From assembly GCF_024464185.1 (NCBI RefSeq), contig NZ_JANHAU010000001.1:682001-746000 (forward strand): a stretch of DNA of 64,000 nt. The letters run 5' to 3'. The notes below the pieces were generated by a model. That model was not told the origin of the DNA. It saw only the letters and a program-made list of their open reading frames with translations, and searched no databases. A program made the position numbers and the translations under genes. The DNA is from Haloarchaeobius salinus. GTDB taxonomy: Archaea > Halobacteriota > Halobacteria > Halobacteriales > Natrialbaceae. Position 1 is the stretch's first letter, and every line of letters starts with the position of its first letter. Shown here one piece after another: positions 16,698-26,810 of this stretch.

Positions 16698-17287
16698 TGC
16701 GACTGGGGCTGCTCTACAGCGGTGGCAAGGACTCCACGCTCGCCGCGCTGCTCTGTGACGAGTTCTACGACGTCACCCTCGTCACCGGCCACTTCGGCGT
16801 GACCGACGACTGGGAACACGCCCGCGACGCCGCCGAGGCGGTCGGCTTCCCGTTCGAGCGTCTCGAGCTCGACCGCGAGGTCGCCGAGGACGCCATCAGC
16901 CGGATGCGTGCCGACGGCTTCCCCCGCAACGGCATCCAGCAGGTCCACGAGCACGCGCTGGAGCGGCTCGCGGCGCAGGAGTTCGATACCATCGCCGACG
17001 GAACCCGCCGTGACGACCGCGTGCCGACGATCTCCCGCGCGCAGGCCCAGAGCCTGGAGGACCGCCACGACGTCGACTACGTCGCACCGCTCTCCGGCTT
17101 CGGCCGCAACGCCGTCGACAGGATCGTCGAGTCGAAGCTCTCCGTGACGGTCGGGCCGAGCGAGGAGATCCGCCGCGCGGACTACGAGGCAGAGCTCCGG
17201 CCGCTGCTCGCCGAGCTCGACGGGCCGGACGCCGTCAGCGAGGTGTTCCCGGACCACGACCAGACGTACGTCACCGGGACGGACTGA
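16697..17287 (+). CDS. PP-loop ATPase of the asparagine synthase/diphthine ligase type
   Basis: This 196-residue protein has an N-terminal PP-loop, SGGKDS at residues 8-13, which binds ATP and adenylates a substrate carbonyl. FGVTDDWEHARDAAEAVGF and GTRRDDRVPTISRAQAQSL are features of the small archaeal alpha-hydrolase family. It lacks the second domain of diphthamide synthase, so the reaction may be adenylation in tRNA or small-molecule modification; the substrate is unknown. It is coupled to PDCD5 by TGATG and is the third gene of the rps19e operon, hinting at a translation-related role. Confidence 0.82.
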   Translation: MRLGLLYSGGKDSTLAALLCDEFYDVTLVTGHFGVTDDWEHARDAAEAVGFPFERLELDREVAEDAISRMRADGFPRNGIQQVHEHALERLAAQEFDTIADGTRRDDRVPTISRAQAQSLEDRHDVDYVAPLSGFGRNAVDRIVESKLSVTVGPSEEIRRADYEAELRPLLAELDGPDAVSEVFPDHDQTYVTGTD

Positions 17288-17323
17288 GGCGCGCCGTGGT
17301 CGTCCGGTGCCACCTTGATTCGG

Positions 17324-17360
17324 GAACTCTACAGATAATTTTTGATACTACGAAGAGTTC
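17324..17360. promoter_or_regulatory. Inverted repeat upstream of katG
   Basis: GAACTCT at 17324-17330 and AGAGTTC at 17354-17360 form a 7-bp inverted repeat around an AT-rich 23-bp spacer with a run of five T. It lies 50-86 bp upstream of the katG ATG at 17410. It could be an operator for a peroxide-responsive regulator or, read as a hairpin, a terminator for the preceding operon. TTTAGACACTCTTAAC (17370-17385) closer to katG is a possible TATA region. Confidence 0.4.
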
Positions 17361-17391
17361 GTCCCCGGTTTAGACACTCTTAACTGGGTAA

Positions 17392-19557
<2,166 letters not shown>

Positions 19558-19649
19558 GGCCCCGATAGCTGCGGACTGCGGCTCCGTGCCGTCTCGTCAC
19601 GTCGTGACCGTTCCTGCTTGTCTCGAAAGACGACCACCGGCGGGTCCGC

Positions 19650-20366
19650 TCAGCTCACGAGCGTCGTCGTCACGGACGCCACGTCGGCCGCGGGTGCGTC
19701 CCGGAACTCGGGGCGGGCGAGCGCGAACCGGTCGGCCGCGAGGACGCCGGCGGCGGCGAGCTCGTCGCGGTGGTTCGCGACCGTCGCGGGGCTCGCGATG
19801 CCGTTGGTCGCGGCCCAGTACTCGACGGTGGCGACGTCCATGTCGGCGCGGGCGGCGGCGACGAGGGCGACCGTGACCACGTCGGGGCCGGGCCCGTCGC
19901 CGCGGGTGGTCGCCATCGCGGCGTAGAGGGCCTCGAACTCCTCGGCGGTCGGGTCGCCGAGGCTCTCCGCGATGGAGGCGGTGAGGGCGTCGAGAGTCGC
20001 CTGGTCGTCGACGGCGGCCCGACCGGGCACCGGCAGTCCGAGGCGGACGTAGGCCGCGCGGGCGATGAGCATCGCCGCGACGCCGTAGGTGGCGGCGAAG
20101 AGGAGCTTCAGTGCCGGCGAGAGCGCGGTCTCGACCAGGAGGTAGCCGACCAGCACGGCGGCCAGCCCGAGGGCGATGAGTTCGAGCGCGACGATGGCGA
20201 GGTTGGCCGCGGCGTCGCGCCCGACCGGCTCGTCGGGCGTCCGGAACCGGGCGTCGGACAGGAGCTGGTCCCGTCCGTCGCTGGCCGTGAGTCGGCCGCG
20301 CCAGAGCTGGACGAGGCCGACGCCGAGCAGCCCGCAGAGGCCCACCGCGATGACCGGAACCCACAT
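19650..20366 (-). CDS. Membrane protein with soluble C-terminal domain, unknown
   Basis: This 238-residue protein has an N-terminal helix (residues 1-20, MWVPVIAVGLCGLLGVGL), then a two-helix hairpin (about 55-75 and 85-105). The Ala-rich C-terminal domain contains ASPATVANHRDELAAAGVL, which resembles a helix-turn-helix recognition unit. A membrane-bound regulator is possible but not shown. A TATA-like CTATACG at 20394-20400 lies about 30 bp upstream of the ATG at 20366, which supports this start over the in-frame one eight codons further upstream. Confidence 0.7.
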   Translation of the reverse strand: MWVPVIAVGLCGLLGVGLVQLWRGRLTASDGRDQLLSDARFRTPDEPVGRDAAANLAIVALELIALGLAAVLVGYLLVETALSPALKLLFAATYGVAAMLIARAAYVRLGLPVPGRAAVDDQATLDALTASIAESLGDPTAEEFEALYAAMATTRGDGPGPDVVTVALVAAARADMDVATVEYWAATNGIASPATVANHRDELAAAGVLAADRFALARPEFRDAPAADVASVTTTLVS

Positions 20367-20433
20367 CACGGCTGTTGGGTCGCACCACACCGACTATACG
20401 CTTGTGGCCGTCGCCACCGGTGATACCGGCCGC

Positions 20434-21465
20434 TCAGGCGCCCTCGTAGTCGAACGAGCGGTCGGTGTCCCGCAGGATGAACGGGCCGATGGAGAGGGTG
20501 CGCTTGGCGACCGTCGCGATGCGGAGCACGTACGCGAGCAGGATGGCGAACGGGACGACGGCGACGGTGTTGGCGACCGCAAACACCAGCAGCACGTCCG
20601 CGACACCGAGGGTCGAGCCGGCCAGCCACGGCGCGGTCGGGTCGAAGAAGGCGAGTACGGTCGTCGTGACGAGCAGCGCGGGCACGGCGGCGTAGCTCAT
20701 GACCCGCGAGAGATCGACGAGCTCCCACTGGAAGTACAGCGTCTTGATGTGCTCGCGGGCGGGGCCGAACAGCGAGAGCAGGTCGACGAGGTCGTCGAGC
20801 GCCTCCTGTGCCTCGTCGGAGAGCGCATCGCCGTGTTGCGCGCGGAGGCGCTTCGCGGCGTAGAGCTTCCACGAGTAGTTGAAGTCGAGTGCGGCGGACA
20901 CCACCTCGAAGTCACCGAACTCGGTGCCCCGAAGCGAGTCGCTGGTGGTGACGGCGTTCGACCGGACGGCGTCGGTGAGCTCGGTGACGTGATCGGCGAC
21001 CTCGCCGTCGTCGGGCGCGGCGTCCGCGAGTGCCTCGGCGCGCTCGTCGGCGGCGTCGAGCATCGCCGCCAGGAACTCGGCGGGGTCGGCGGGCGCGATG
21101 GCGAGGCCGATCGCGTCGGCGACGTCCTCCCGGAACGTCGTCGCGCCCTCCATGCGCTCGCGCTGGTCGCCCGCCGCCCCGAGCTCCTGGGAGAGCACGA
21201 GCTGGTTGAGCGTCAGGACCAGCGTGACGCCGGTGACGATGGCGGTGACGTGCGCCTGGAACAGCGTCTCGACGGGGTCGCCCGCGGTCAGCTGTGCCGG
21301 GCCGGCGGCGGCCAGGCCGACCACGACGGTGCCGACGAACACGAACGCCGCGATGCCGGCCGCGAGGACGCGTCGGTTCATCTCGAGGAGCACGTGCAGC
21401 TTCCGGCTCGACGCCGGTGCACGACTGCGCATGCTGTCGTCGCTCCCGCCGTCGGCTTCGTCCAT
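20434..21465 (-). CDS. Four-helix haloarchaeal membrane protein, unknown
   Basis: This 343-residue protein has two N-terminal membrane helices (about residues 33-53 and 67-90), a long acidic, helical soluble segment (about 95-255) and two C-terminal helices (about 258-280 and 290-315). The topology suggests a channel or a bestrophin-like scaffold, but no signature was recognised. It lies between the membrane protein above and the PspA gene, all on the minus strand, which may point to a membrane-stress theme. Function unknown. Confidence 0.72.
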   Translation of the reverse strand: MDEADGGSDDSMRSRAPASSRKLHVLLEMNRRVLAAGIAAFVFVGTVVVGLAAAGPAQLTAGDPVETLFQAHVTAIVTGVTLVLTLNQLVLSQELGAAGDQRERMEGATTFREDVADAIGLAIAPADPAEFLAAMLDAADERAEALADAAPDDGEVADHVTELTDAVRSNAVTTSDSLRGTEFGDFEVVSAALDFNYSWKLYAAKRLRAQHGDALSDEAQEALDDLVDLLSLFGPAREHIKTLYFQWELVDLSRVMSYAAVPALLVTTTVLAFFDPTAPWLAGSTLGVADVLLVFAVANTVAVVPFAILLAYVLRIATVAKRTLSIGPFILRDTDRSFDYEGA

Positions 21466-21585
21466 ACCGGTGGCGACGGTGATGACGGTGAAAAGCGTGT
21501 GGTCGAACTCCGTAGGGTTGCCCGTGCGGGCAGGGAGGGGTGGCGGCTCGGGGACGGCGGCGGGATGGGAACTGTCGGCGGGCGG

Positions 21586-22458
21586 CTACGCGTCCGAGTT
21601 CTCCTCGTCTTCGAGCTCCTCGAGGTCGGCCTCGACGGCCTCGTCGCCGGAGCCACCGGATTCGGCGGCGTCCATCTCGGCCTCGAGCTCCTCGAGGTCC
21701 GCGGAGACCTCGTCGTCGCTGCTCCCGGCGTCGGCGGACTCGGCGTCCGCGGAGCCGCCGCCCTTGCCCATGTCGGCCTTGAGCGTGTCGAGTTCGGCCT
21801 CGACGTCGCTCGACGAGCTGAGCTGCTCGAGCTCGCGGTCGATGGAGTCCTTGTCGGAGAGCTGGTCGTCGAACGCGCCCTCGTCGTACAGCTCGTCCAT
21901 GGCGGCCGCGCGGGCCTCCATGTCCTGCGTGCGCTCCTCGGCGCGCTCGATGGCCATCCCGACGTCGTCCATCTCGTCGCCGACGCCGGTCATGGCCTCG
22001 GAGACGCGGTTGCTCGCCTCGGCGGCCTCGTAGCGGGCCTTCATCGACTCCTTCTTCGTGCGGAACTCCTCGATGCGCTGCTGGAGCGTCTCCTTCTTCT
22101 CGACGAGCTGGTCCTGCGTGCCCTGCAGGCGTTCGATCTGGCCGTCGAGCTCCTCCATCTGGCGCATCTTCGTCTTCTTCTTCTCGAGCGCACGGCGGGC
22201 GAGGTCCTCGCGGTCCTGCCGGACGGCCTCGCGGGCCTGCCGGTTGTGCTTCTCGACGTCCTCCTCGAGGCGTCGCTTCTGCATCTCCAGGCGCTTCTTC
22301 TGTGTCGTCAGGTCGGCGATGCCGCGCTTGACCTTCTGGAGCTGGTCGCGCATCTGCTCGTAGGAGTAGTCGAGCGTCTCCGTCGGGTCCTCGGCCCGGT
22401 TCAACAACGAGTTGATCTTCGACTTGAGGACGTACGACGTCCGCGATAGTATTCCCAT
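21586..22458 (-). CDS. pspA: PspA/IM30 (Vipp1) family membrane-stress protein
   Basis: PspA proteins are ESCRT-III-like and polymerise on damaged membranes. The 290-residue product is almost entirely alpha-helical coiled coil from residue 1 to about 200, with the family start MGILSRTSYVLKSKINSLLN and the DPTETLDYSYEQMRDQL segment. A low-complexity acidic C-terminal tail (Ser, Ala, Glu and Asp, about residues 215-290) is a halophilic feature not found in bacterial PspA. The promoter is shared with the divergent hydrolase gene. Confidence 0.92.
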   Translation of the reverse strand: MGILSRTSYVLKSKINSLLNRAEDPTETLDYSYEQMRDQLQKVKRGIADLTTQKKRLEMQKRRLEEDVEKHNRQAREAVRQDREDLARRALEKKKTKMRQMEELDGQIERLQGTQDQLVEKKETLQQRIEEFRTKKESMKARYEAAEASNRVSEAMTGVGDEMDDVGMAIERAEERTQDMEARAAAMDELYDEGAFDDQLSDKDSIDRELEQLSSSSDVEAELDTLKADMGKGGGSADAESADAGSSDDEVSADLEELEAEMDAAESGGSGDEAVEADLEELEDEENSDA

Positions 22459-22480
22459 GTTGGTTTATTTCACTCCGTGA

Positions 22481-22490
22481 ACTTAAAAAC
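22481..22490. promoter_or_regulatory. Shared bidirectional TATA box, pspA / hydrolase
   Basis: ACTTAAAAAC reads as a TATA-like box on both strands (CTTAAAAA and TTTTTAAG). Its centre lies midway between the two start codons: 24-31 bp from the pspA ATG at 22458 and 24-31 bp from the hydrolase GTG at 22513. Each distance fits leaderless transcription, and it is the only AT-rich block in the 54-bp gap. Confidence 0.6.
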
Positions 22491-22512
22491 GTCACTCTCC
22501 GAAGGTGTAGGT

Positions 22513-23115
22513 GTGACAGCCGAAACAGTTCTCGTACCCGGGGCCAGGGAGGTCCGTGCGAGCCTCGACGAATCGGTAGCCGACGCCGACGCCTGCGTCG
22601 TCGCGTGCCCGCCGCACCCACAGCACCGCGGCCACCGCGGCGACAAGCGACTGGTCGCCGTCGCCGACGCGGTGACAGCGGGTGGCGTCGACTGCCTGCG
22701 CATCGACTACGGCGACTGGGACGAGGGCTACGGCGAACGCGAGGACGTGCGCAACGCCGTGCGCTGGGCGGCCGACCGCTACGACCGCGTCGGACTGTTC
22801 GGGTTCAGCTTCGGCGGCTGTCTCTCCATCCTCGCCGCCGCGAGCGTCGACGTCCCCGTCACCGCGGTCAGCGCGCTCGCCCCCGCCGACCGCCTCGCCG
22901 ACGACCTCGACGCGGTCGCCGCGCTTACGGACATCGACTGCCCGGTGCAGATCTGCTACGGCGAGCGCGACGACGTCGTCGACTGGGAGCGCATCGTCGA
23001 GCGTGCGGAGGAGCTCGGCATCGAGACAGTGCGCTTCGGCGCGGACCACTTCTTCGTCGGCCAGCACGGGAAGGTCGCGGACGCGGTGTCGGAGTTCCTG
23101 CTGCGGGAGCTCTGA
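22513..23115 (+). CDS. Alpha/beta hydrolase (dienelactone hydrolase-like)
   Basis: This 200-residue protein has the alpha/beta-hydrolase triad. The nucleophile is the Ser in GLFGFSFGGCLS (about residue 103), the acid is in ICYGERDDVVDW (about 157), and the base is the His in FGADHFFVG (about 177). Small hydrolases of this type act on dienelactones or esters, and the substrate is unknown. The GTG at 22513 was chosen because it lies at leaderless distance from the shared TATA box; the frame continues upstream to a GTG at 22477 that would overlap that box. It converges with the kinase gene. Confidence 0.82.
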   Translation: MTAETVLVPGAREVRASLDESVADADACVVACPPHPQHRGHRGDKRLVAVADAVTAGGVDCLRIDYGDWDEGYGEREDVRNAVRWAADRYDRVGLFGFSFGGCLSILAAASVDVPVTAVSALAPADRLADDLDAVAALTDIDCPVQICYGERDDVVDWERIVERAEELGIETVRFGADHFFVGQHGKVADAVSEFLLREL

Positions 23116-23116
23116 G

Positions 23117-23638
23117 TCACTCCCCCGCCGGCACGCCCGACGGCTCCGCCACCGGGAACAGCTCGTCGACCCGGGCGAGCGTCGCCTCGAGGTCGCCGGA
23201 GTTGTCGACGACGACGTGGTCGCACTCGACGGGGTCGAACAGCTCGCGGAACCGCGAGTGCAGCTCCGGGTCGGCGTCGCTCTCGTCGTCGGTGCGCTCG
23301 CGGATGCGCCGACGTGCGACGGCCTCGTCGCACTCGACCTTCACGAGCCGGAAGTCGACGCCGAGGTCGGCCGCGAGGTCGACGACGTCCTCACGGAAGC
23401 GGGCCTCCTTGAACGTGCCGTCGAGCACCGCCGTCTCGCCGTCCTCGACGGCCTCGCGGCCGCGGGCGAGGAGTTCGGCGTACACCGCCAGCTTCTCGGC
23501 CTCCGTGTACTCGGGGTCGGGGAAGAGGTCCTTGCGCACCACGTCGGTGCGGACGAGCCGGCCGTCGACGCGGTCGGCCACCGCCTCCGCGATGGTCGTC
23601 TTGCCCGCACCGGGCAGGCCACAGACGACTAGCAACAT
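23117..23638 (-). CDS. AAA family P-loop kinase
   Basis: This 173-residue protein starts with a Walker A motif, VCGLPGAGKTTIAEAV (residues 4-19). RTDVVRKDLFPDPEYTEAEK follows, and the base-binding or LID-like region is RRRIRERTDDESDADPE. This layout matches small nucleotide/gluconate-type kinases or predicted kinases of the Zeta-toxin/chloramphenicol-phosphotransferase group. The substrate cannot be decided. The frame opens at 23842, but the first 68 codons encode an Arg-rich stretch without domain sense, so the ATG at 23638 is taken. Confidence 0.8.
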   Translation of the reverse strand: MLLVVCGLPGAGKTTIAEAVADRVDGRLVRTDVVRKDLFPDPEYTEAEKLAVYAELLARGREAVEDGETAVLDGTFKEARFREDVVDLAADLGVDFRLVKVECDEAVARRRIRERTDDESDADPELHSRFRELFDPVECDHVVVDNSGDLEATLARVDELFPVAEPSGVPAGE

Positions 23639-23825
23639 CGGCCACCGTCGCATCCTGTGTGGGGTGTGGTCGTCCGCGAGCGCGCGGTGGTTCGTCGGTC
23701 CGCCCATCCGTGTCCGGCAGTGTCCCCGTGCCCGGCCGTCATTGGGAGACAGACGACGCCGAGCGCACATGAAACTGTGGTATCCGGTTCGCGACGCGGG
23801 CGGGACTGACCGGGCCGCAGTGCCC

Positions 23826-25649
23826 TCACGTCCCGATGTCACCCGGAGCCTGGTAGATATCCGCGTACGCGTCGGCGAAGATCTTGAACGTGACCGTCAT
23901 CACGTACTTGATCTTCAACGGCGTCAGGACCACGGTGATGAGCTGGACGACCGGAATGATTGCGATGACCACCGAGATCGTCCCCGCGATGGACGTGACG
24001 ACCCACACCTTCAGCCACGCGATGAACCAGGTCCCGCTGACGAGGACCTTGGCCAGTTTCGGCGAGAAGCCCGACAGCATCGAACCGGTGTCGGCGAACC
24101 TGGCGAGCCCGGCGAAGCCCGCGTAGCTGAACAGCGCCGTCAGCCCGAGCCAGATGAGGACCCCGGTCAGCAGGCTCCCGAGCCCCTGCTGGAAGTTGCC
24201 GTTCAGGATCGCCGTGATGCTCCCCAGCACGAACACGACGAACGCGACGATCGGGATGACGCTGTACATGCCGGCGATGATGGTACCCTTGAGGCCGTCG
24301 ACCAGGAGCTCGCCCGGGTCCGAGAACGACGGCGGCTCCGGGTCCCCGGCGAGGCGCTGTCGTATCACGCGGACGTAGTACCCCAGCAGCAGCAAGGCCG
24401 GGAGGAGGAAGATACTCAGGTACTCCAGGACGGTCCCGATGGCGATGGTCTTCCACCAGCCCTCCTCGTTCATCGGGTACTTCATGTCGGTGCCGAGGCT
24501 GTCCGTCCCCCGGGTGTTGGGCTCGTGGCCCGCCGGACGGTCCACGTCCTCGGTGGCTGCCCGGACCTGTGCCCCGCCGCCACCGCCTGTGGCCTTCCGG
24601 GGCGGCTCGCCGTCGTGCCGCCGCTGCTCCGTCCCGGACGCCTGCTCCCGGGGCGGTGACCGCTCCTCGTGGTCGACGGGCTCCGTCCGCGTCGTCGTCC
24701 CACTGCCGGTTGTCCCGTCGTCGACGGGCTCCTCGCGTGGCCGCCGGTTGTCGGTCTCCGGTCGGCCGCTCGAGGCCGGTGGACTGTCGGTGCGCTGGTC
24801 CCGACGGTCGTCACGGCGCGCCGGCTCGTCGCGCCGGTCGCGGTCCCGATGTCTCGGCTCCGGGTCCGTGTCGTGACGGGGCGGCTCGGGTTCGTCGTCC
24901 CGCCGTCGACCGTCCGACCCGTGCGCCCGACGCTCGTCGTCGTGCGGTCGGCCGCGGTCGGTGGACCGCTCACGGCGGTCGCGGGCCTCGCGACGGTCGT
25001 CGCGACGGTTCGCGTCGCTCTCCCGGCGTCGACGGGTGTCGCCACGGGGCTGGCCGTGGTCGTCGCTGCGTCGACCGTCCCGACCCTGGTCCGCGCTCCG
25101 CCCGTCCGTCCGGCCCGTCCGTCCGCCCTGCCGCCCGCCCCGTTCGTTCGCCCGACTGTCGTCGTTGCGCCGGTCGCCACGTCGTCCCGACCGGTCCCTG
25201 TTCGACTCCCGTCTGTCCGTGCTGGCGGACGCCGACTGGCCCCCGTCCCGGTCACGCCGACCCCGGTTCGAGTCCGGCGACGTCTTCCCGGTCTGGTCGA
25301 CCCCACAGCGGGGACAGACGTCGGTCGACGGGTCGAGACTCACACCGCAGTTGCGGCAGTCGCGCTGACCGCTCCCGCCGCCGTCGTCCCGCGACCGACC
25401 GTCGCCCCTCGAACCGTCGTCGCTCCGCCGACGGGTCGAGCGAGCCGCCCTGTCCCGACCGCCGCCGCTCCCGCGGCGTCCAGATCCCGACCCGCGGTCG
25501 GACGACCCTCGACGCCGGGCGTCTGCCTGTTCCGCCCCACAGCGGGGACAGACGTCGGTCGACGGGTCGAGACCCACACCGCAGTTCGTACACTCCCGAC
25601 GCCCCCCGTCTGTCCGCCGGCCATCTCCATCGTAATCCCTCGGTGACAT
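23826..25649 (-). CDS. Double zinc-ribbon, Arg/Asp-rich linker, DUF4013 membrane protein
   Basis: This 607-residue protein has three parts. Residues about 18-40 and 95-120 each hold a zinc ribbon (CTNCGVGLDPSTDVCPRCG and CRNCGVSLDPSTDVCPRCG). From about 120 to 380 there is a low-complexity linker rich in Arg, Asp, Gly and Ser. The last 220 residues form a DUF4013 domain with about five membrane helices (WWKTIAIGTVLEYLSIFLLP onward). DUF4013 function is unknown. The two ribbons are encoded by nearly identical DNA, so the domain was duplicated recently. The ATG at 25649 gives MSPRDYDGDG. Confidence 0.78.
   Translation of the reverse strand: MSPRDYDGDGRRTDGGRRECTNCGVGLDPSTDVCPRCGAEQADARRRGSSDRGSGSGRRGSGGGRDRAARSTRRRSDDGSRGDGRSRDDGGGSGQRDCRNCGVSLDPSTDVCPRCGVDQTGKTSPDSNRGRRDRDGGQSASASTDRRESNRDRSGRRGDRRNDDSRANERGGRQGGRTGRTDGRSADQGRDGRRSDDHGQPRGDTRRRRESDANRRDDRREARDRRERSTDRGRPHDDERRAHGSDGRRRDDEPEPPRHDTDPEPRHRDRDRRDEPARRDDRRDQRTDSPPASSGRPETDNRRPREEPVDDGTTGSGTTTRTEPVDHEERSPPREQASGTEQRRHDGEPPRKATGGGGGAQVRAATEDVDRPAGHEPNTRGTDSLGTDMKYPMNEEGWWKTIAIGTVLEYLSIFLLPALLLLGYYVRVIRQRLAGDPEPPSFSDPGELLVDGLKGTIIAGMYSVIPIVAFVVFVLGSITAILNGNFQQGLGSLLTGVLIWLGLTALFSYAGFAGLARFADTGSMLSGFSPKLAKVLVSGTWFIAWLKVWVVTSIAGTISVVIAIIPVVQLITVVLTPLKIKYVMTVTFKIFADAYADIYQAPGDIGT
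25301..25352. repeat. 52-bp direct repeat, copy 1 (zinc-ribbon exon)
   Basis: This 52-bp stretch, starting CCCCACAGCGGGGACAGACG, recurs at 25535-25586 with one mismatch. Both lie in the gene for the double zinc-ribbon DUF4013 protein and encode the LDPSTDVCPRCG part of each ribbon, 234 bp apart. The near identity at synonymous sites implies a recent tandem duplication or gene conversion. Confidence 0.85.
25535..25586. repeat. 52-bp direct repeat, copy 2 (zinc-ribbon exon)
   Basis: This is the partner of the repeat at 25301-25352, differing only at one base (GAGACCCACACC here, GAGACTCACACC there). It encodes the first zinc ribbon of the protein. Homologous exchange between the two would delete one ribbon in frame, since the spacing is a multiple of three. 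Confidence 0.85.
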
Positions 25650-25707
25650 TCGCAACTGGTACCCACTGCGCGAAGCTGTCACTTGGGCGTACTGGCCGCG
25701 GCAGCCC

Positions 25708-26103
25708 TCAGGGCTCGGGTGCGACCGCACCCTGGGTATGCTTCCGCTCGTCGAACGTCGCCAGGTCCACACCGATATTCGCCGCCATCGCGAGCAGCGT
25801 CCAGTCGTTGTTCGTCAGGTCCTCACCGCGGTCGGTGCCGTCGCGCATCGCCTTCGCCAGCCCGAAGTCGTCCATGTCCGCCTCGTACACGTCTATCTCG
25901 TCCACGATGTCCGCACAGGCCTCCTTGACCGCCGCCTCGTCCATACCCGCACCGTCGACGAGGATCGACTGCAGCTCGAGCATCGTCAGCGTCGACGTGG
26001 CGATGTCGTCGGTCCCCTCGAGGAACCCCCGAGCCGTCTCCCCGTGCTCGTCGTCGGCGACCAGCGCGGCGAGGAAGACATCGGTGTCCACGAGGGTCAT
26101 CAT
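25708..26103 (-). CDS. PIN-domain ribonuclease, VapC-like toxin
   Basis: This 131-residue protein has the PIN-domain acidic cluster: Asp6 in LVDTDVFLAALVADD, Glu in MLELQSILV (about residue 43), and the C-terminal aspartates in NNDWTLLAMAANIGVDLATFD. VapC toxins cleave tRNA or rRNA. The start codon overlaps the stop of the small upstream gene by 4 bp (ATGA), the usual antitoxin-toxin layout. A start one codon later (25708-26100) is also possible. It lies about 220 bp downstream of a tRNA-Pro gene on the same strand. Confidence 0.8.
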   Translation of the reverse strand: MMTLVDTDVFLAALVADDEHGETARGFLEGTDDIATSTLTMLELQSILVDGAGMDEAAVKEACADIVDEIDVYEADMDDFGLAKAMRDGTDRGEDLTNNDWTLLAMAANIGVDLATFDERKHTQGAVAPEP

Positions 26104-26219
26104 AGCCGTTCCTCCCTGACCGCCTCGACCGGGTCGACGTCGGCGTCGGCGAAGCGACCGAACAGGCTGTCGCCGAGTGACTCGTCTGACGTGGCGTCGT
26201 CGTCGGCTGACTCGTCCAT
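26100..26219 (-). CDS. Small acidic VapB-like antitoxin partner (39 aa)
   Basis: This 39-residue acidic peptide (MDESADDDATSDESLGD...FADADVDPVEAVREERL) is coupled by ATGA overlap to the PIN gene. No AbrB-type or RHH DNA-binding motif is visible, so it is identified as an antitoxin by position only. It could be a peptide that wraps the PIN active site, as VapB C termini do. The frame extends to 26378, but that part overlaps the tRNA gene and is not credible. Confidence 0.6.
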   Translation of the reverse strand: MDESADDDATSDESLGDSLFGRFADADVDPVEAVREERL

Positions 26220-26321
26220 GGCTGGGGATGGGTGGGCGGTAGAGGAAAAGGGTTCGGCCCTGGAACGTGTGGGACGTCGTAGACGTGACGCACGGCTCGT
26301 CGGTGCAGAATGCGGGAAAAG

Positions 26322-26394
26322 TGGGCCGGCGCGAATTTGAATCGCGGTTACGGCCACCCGAAGGCCGAAGGATACCAAGCTACCCCACCGGCCC
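26322..26394 (-). tRNA. tRNA-Pro (anticodon CGG)
   Basis: This 73-base cloverleaf is on the minus strand. The acceptor stem GGGCCGG pairs with CCGGCCC. The D arm carries GGTAGCTTGGTATCC, as is typical of archaeal proline tRNA. The anticodon stem CGGCC/GGCCG encloses the loop TTCGGGT, giving CGG (codon CCG). The T arm is CGCGA-TTCAAAT-TCGCG and the discriminator base is A. No CCA is encoded and no intron is seen. CCG is a common codon in this GC-rich genome. Confidence 0.93.
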
Positions 26395-26447
26395 GCATTC
26401 GAGATAGACGGGTGGGCGACTTTTAACGCTTCCGAAACGCCGGACGA

Positions 26448-26771
26448 CTAGCGGTCGACGCGGAGTTCGTCGAGGTGGCCCTCGAACCGGAGGTCGTGGC
26501 CGTGGACGGTGGTCACGCGCACCGCATCGGAGGAGAAGCTGGATTCGACGCGGTACTCCTCGCCGTCGTCGCCGGCGACGTAGATGGTGGAGCCGCCGAT
26601 GTAGCTGGTGTCGGCGCTGGTGACGTCGCCGGAGACGGTCTCGGTGGGGGCGGAGCCGTCGCCGGTGTCGCGCTGGAGATCGAAGTGGACGCGGTCGTTC
26701 TCCTCGACGTCGTCGAGGCCGGAGTCGAGGACGGTGCCGAGGTCTGTCGGGTCGGAGTCGTCGGCTGGCAT
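26448..26771 (-). CDS. Acidic haloarchaeal protein, unknown
   Basis: This 107-residue acidic protein (MPADDSDPTDLGTVLDSGLD...) appears mostly beta-rich, with SADTSYIGGSTIYVAGDDG and DAVRVTTVHGHDLRFEGHL. It resembles small single-domain haloarchaeal proteins of unknown role. It lies between the tRNA-Pro gene and trmY on the same strand, separated by 39 bp from trmY's end. An AT-rich stretch at 26792-26805 (ACTTAATTTCG) lies 21-34 bp upstream and may hold its promoter. Confidence 0.7.
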   Translation of the reverse strand: MPADDSDPTDLGTVLDSGLDDVEENDRVHFDLQRDTGDGSAPTETVSGDVTSADTSYIGGSTIYVAGDDGEEYRVESSFSSDAVRVTTVHGHDLRFEGHLDELRVDR

Positions 26772-26810
26772 CGTCCGACCGTCTCTCCCGCGAGTACTTA
26801 ATTTCGACCC

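Noticed and set aside
26100-26378. Longer 92-residue version of the antitoxin gene
   Set aside because: Its first part overlaps the tRNA-Pro gene on the same strand and is unlike the acidic remainder.
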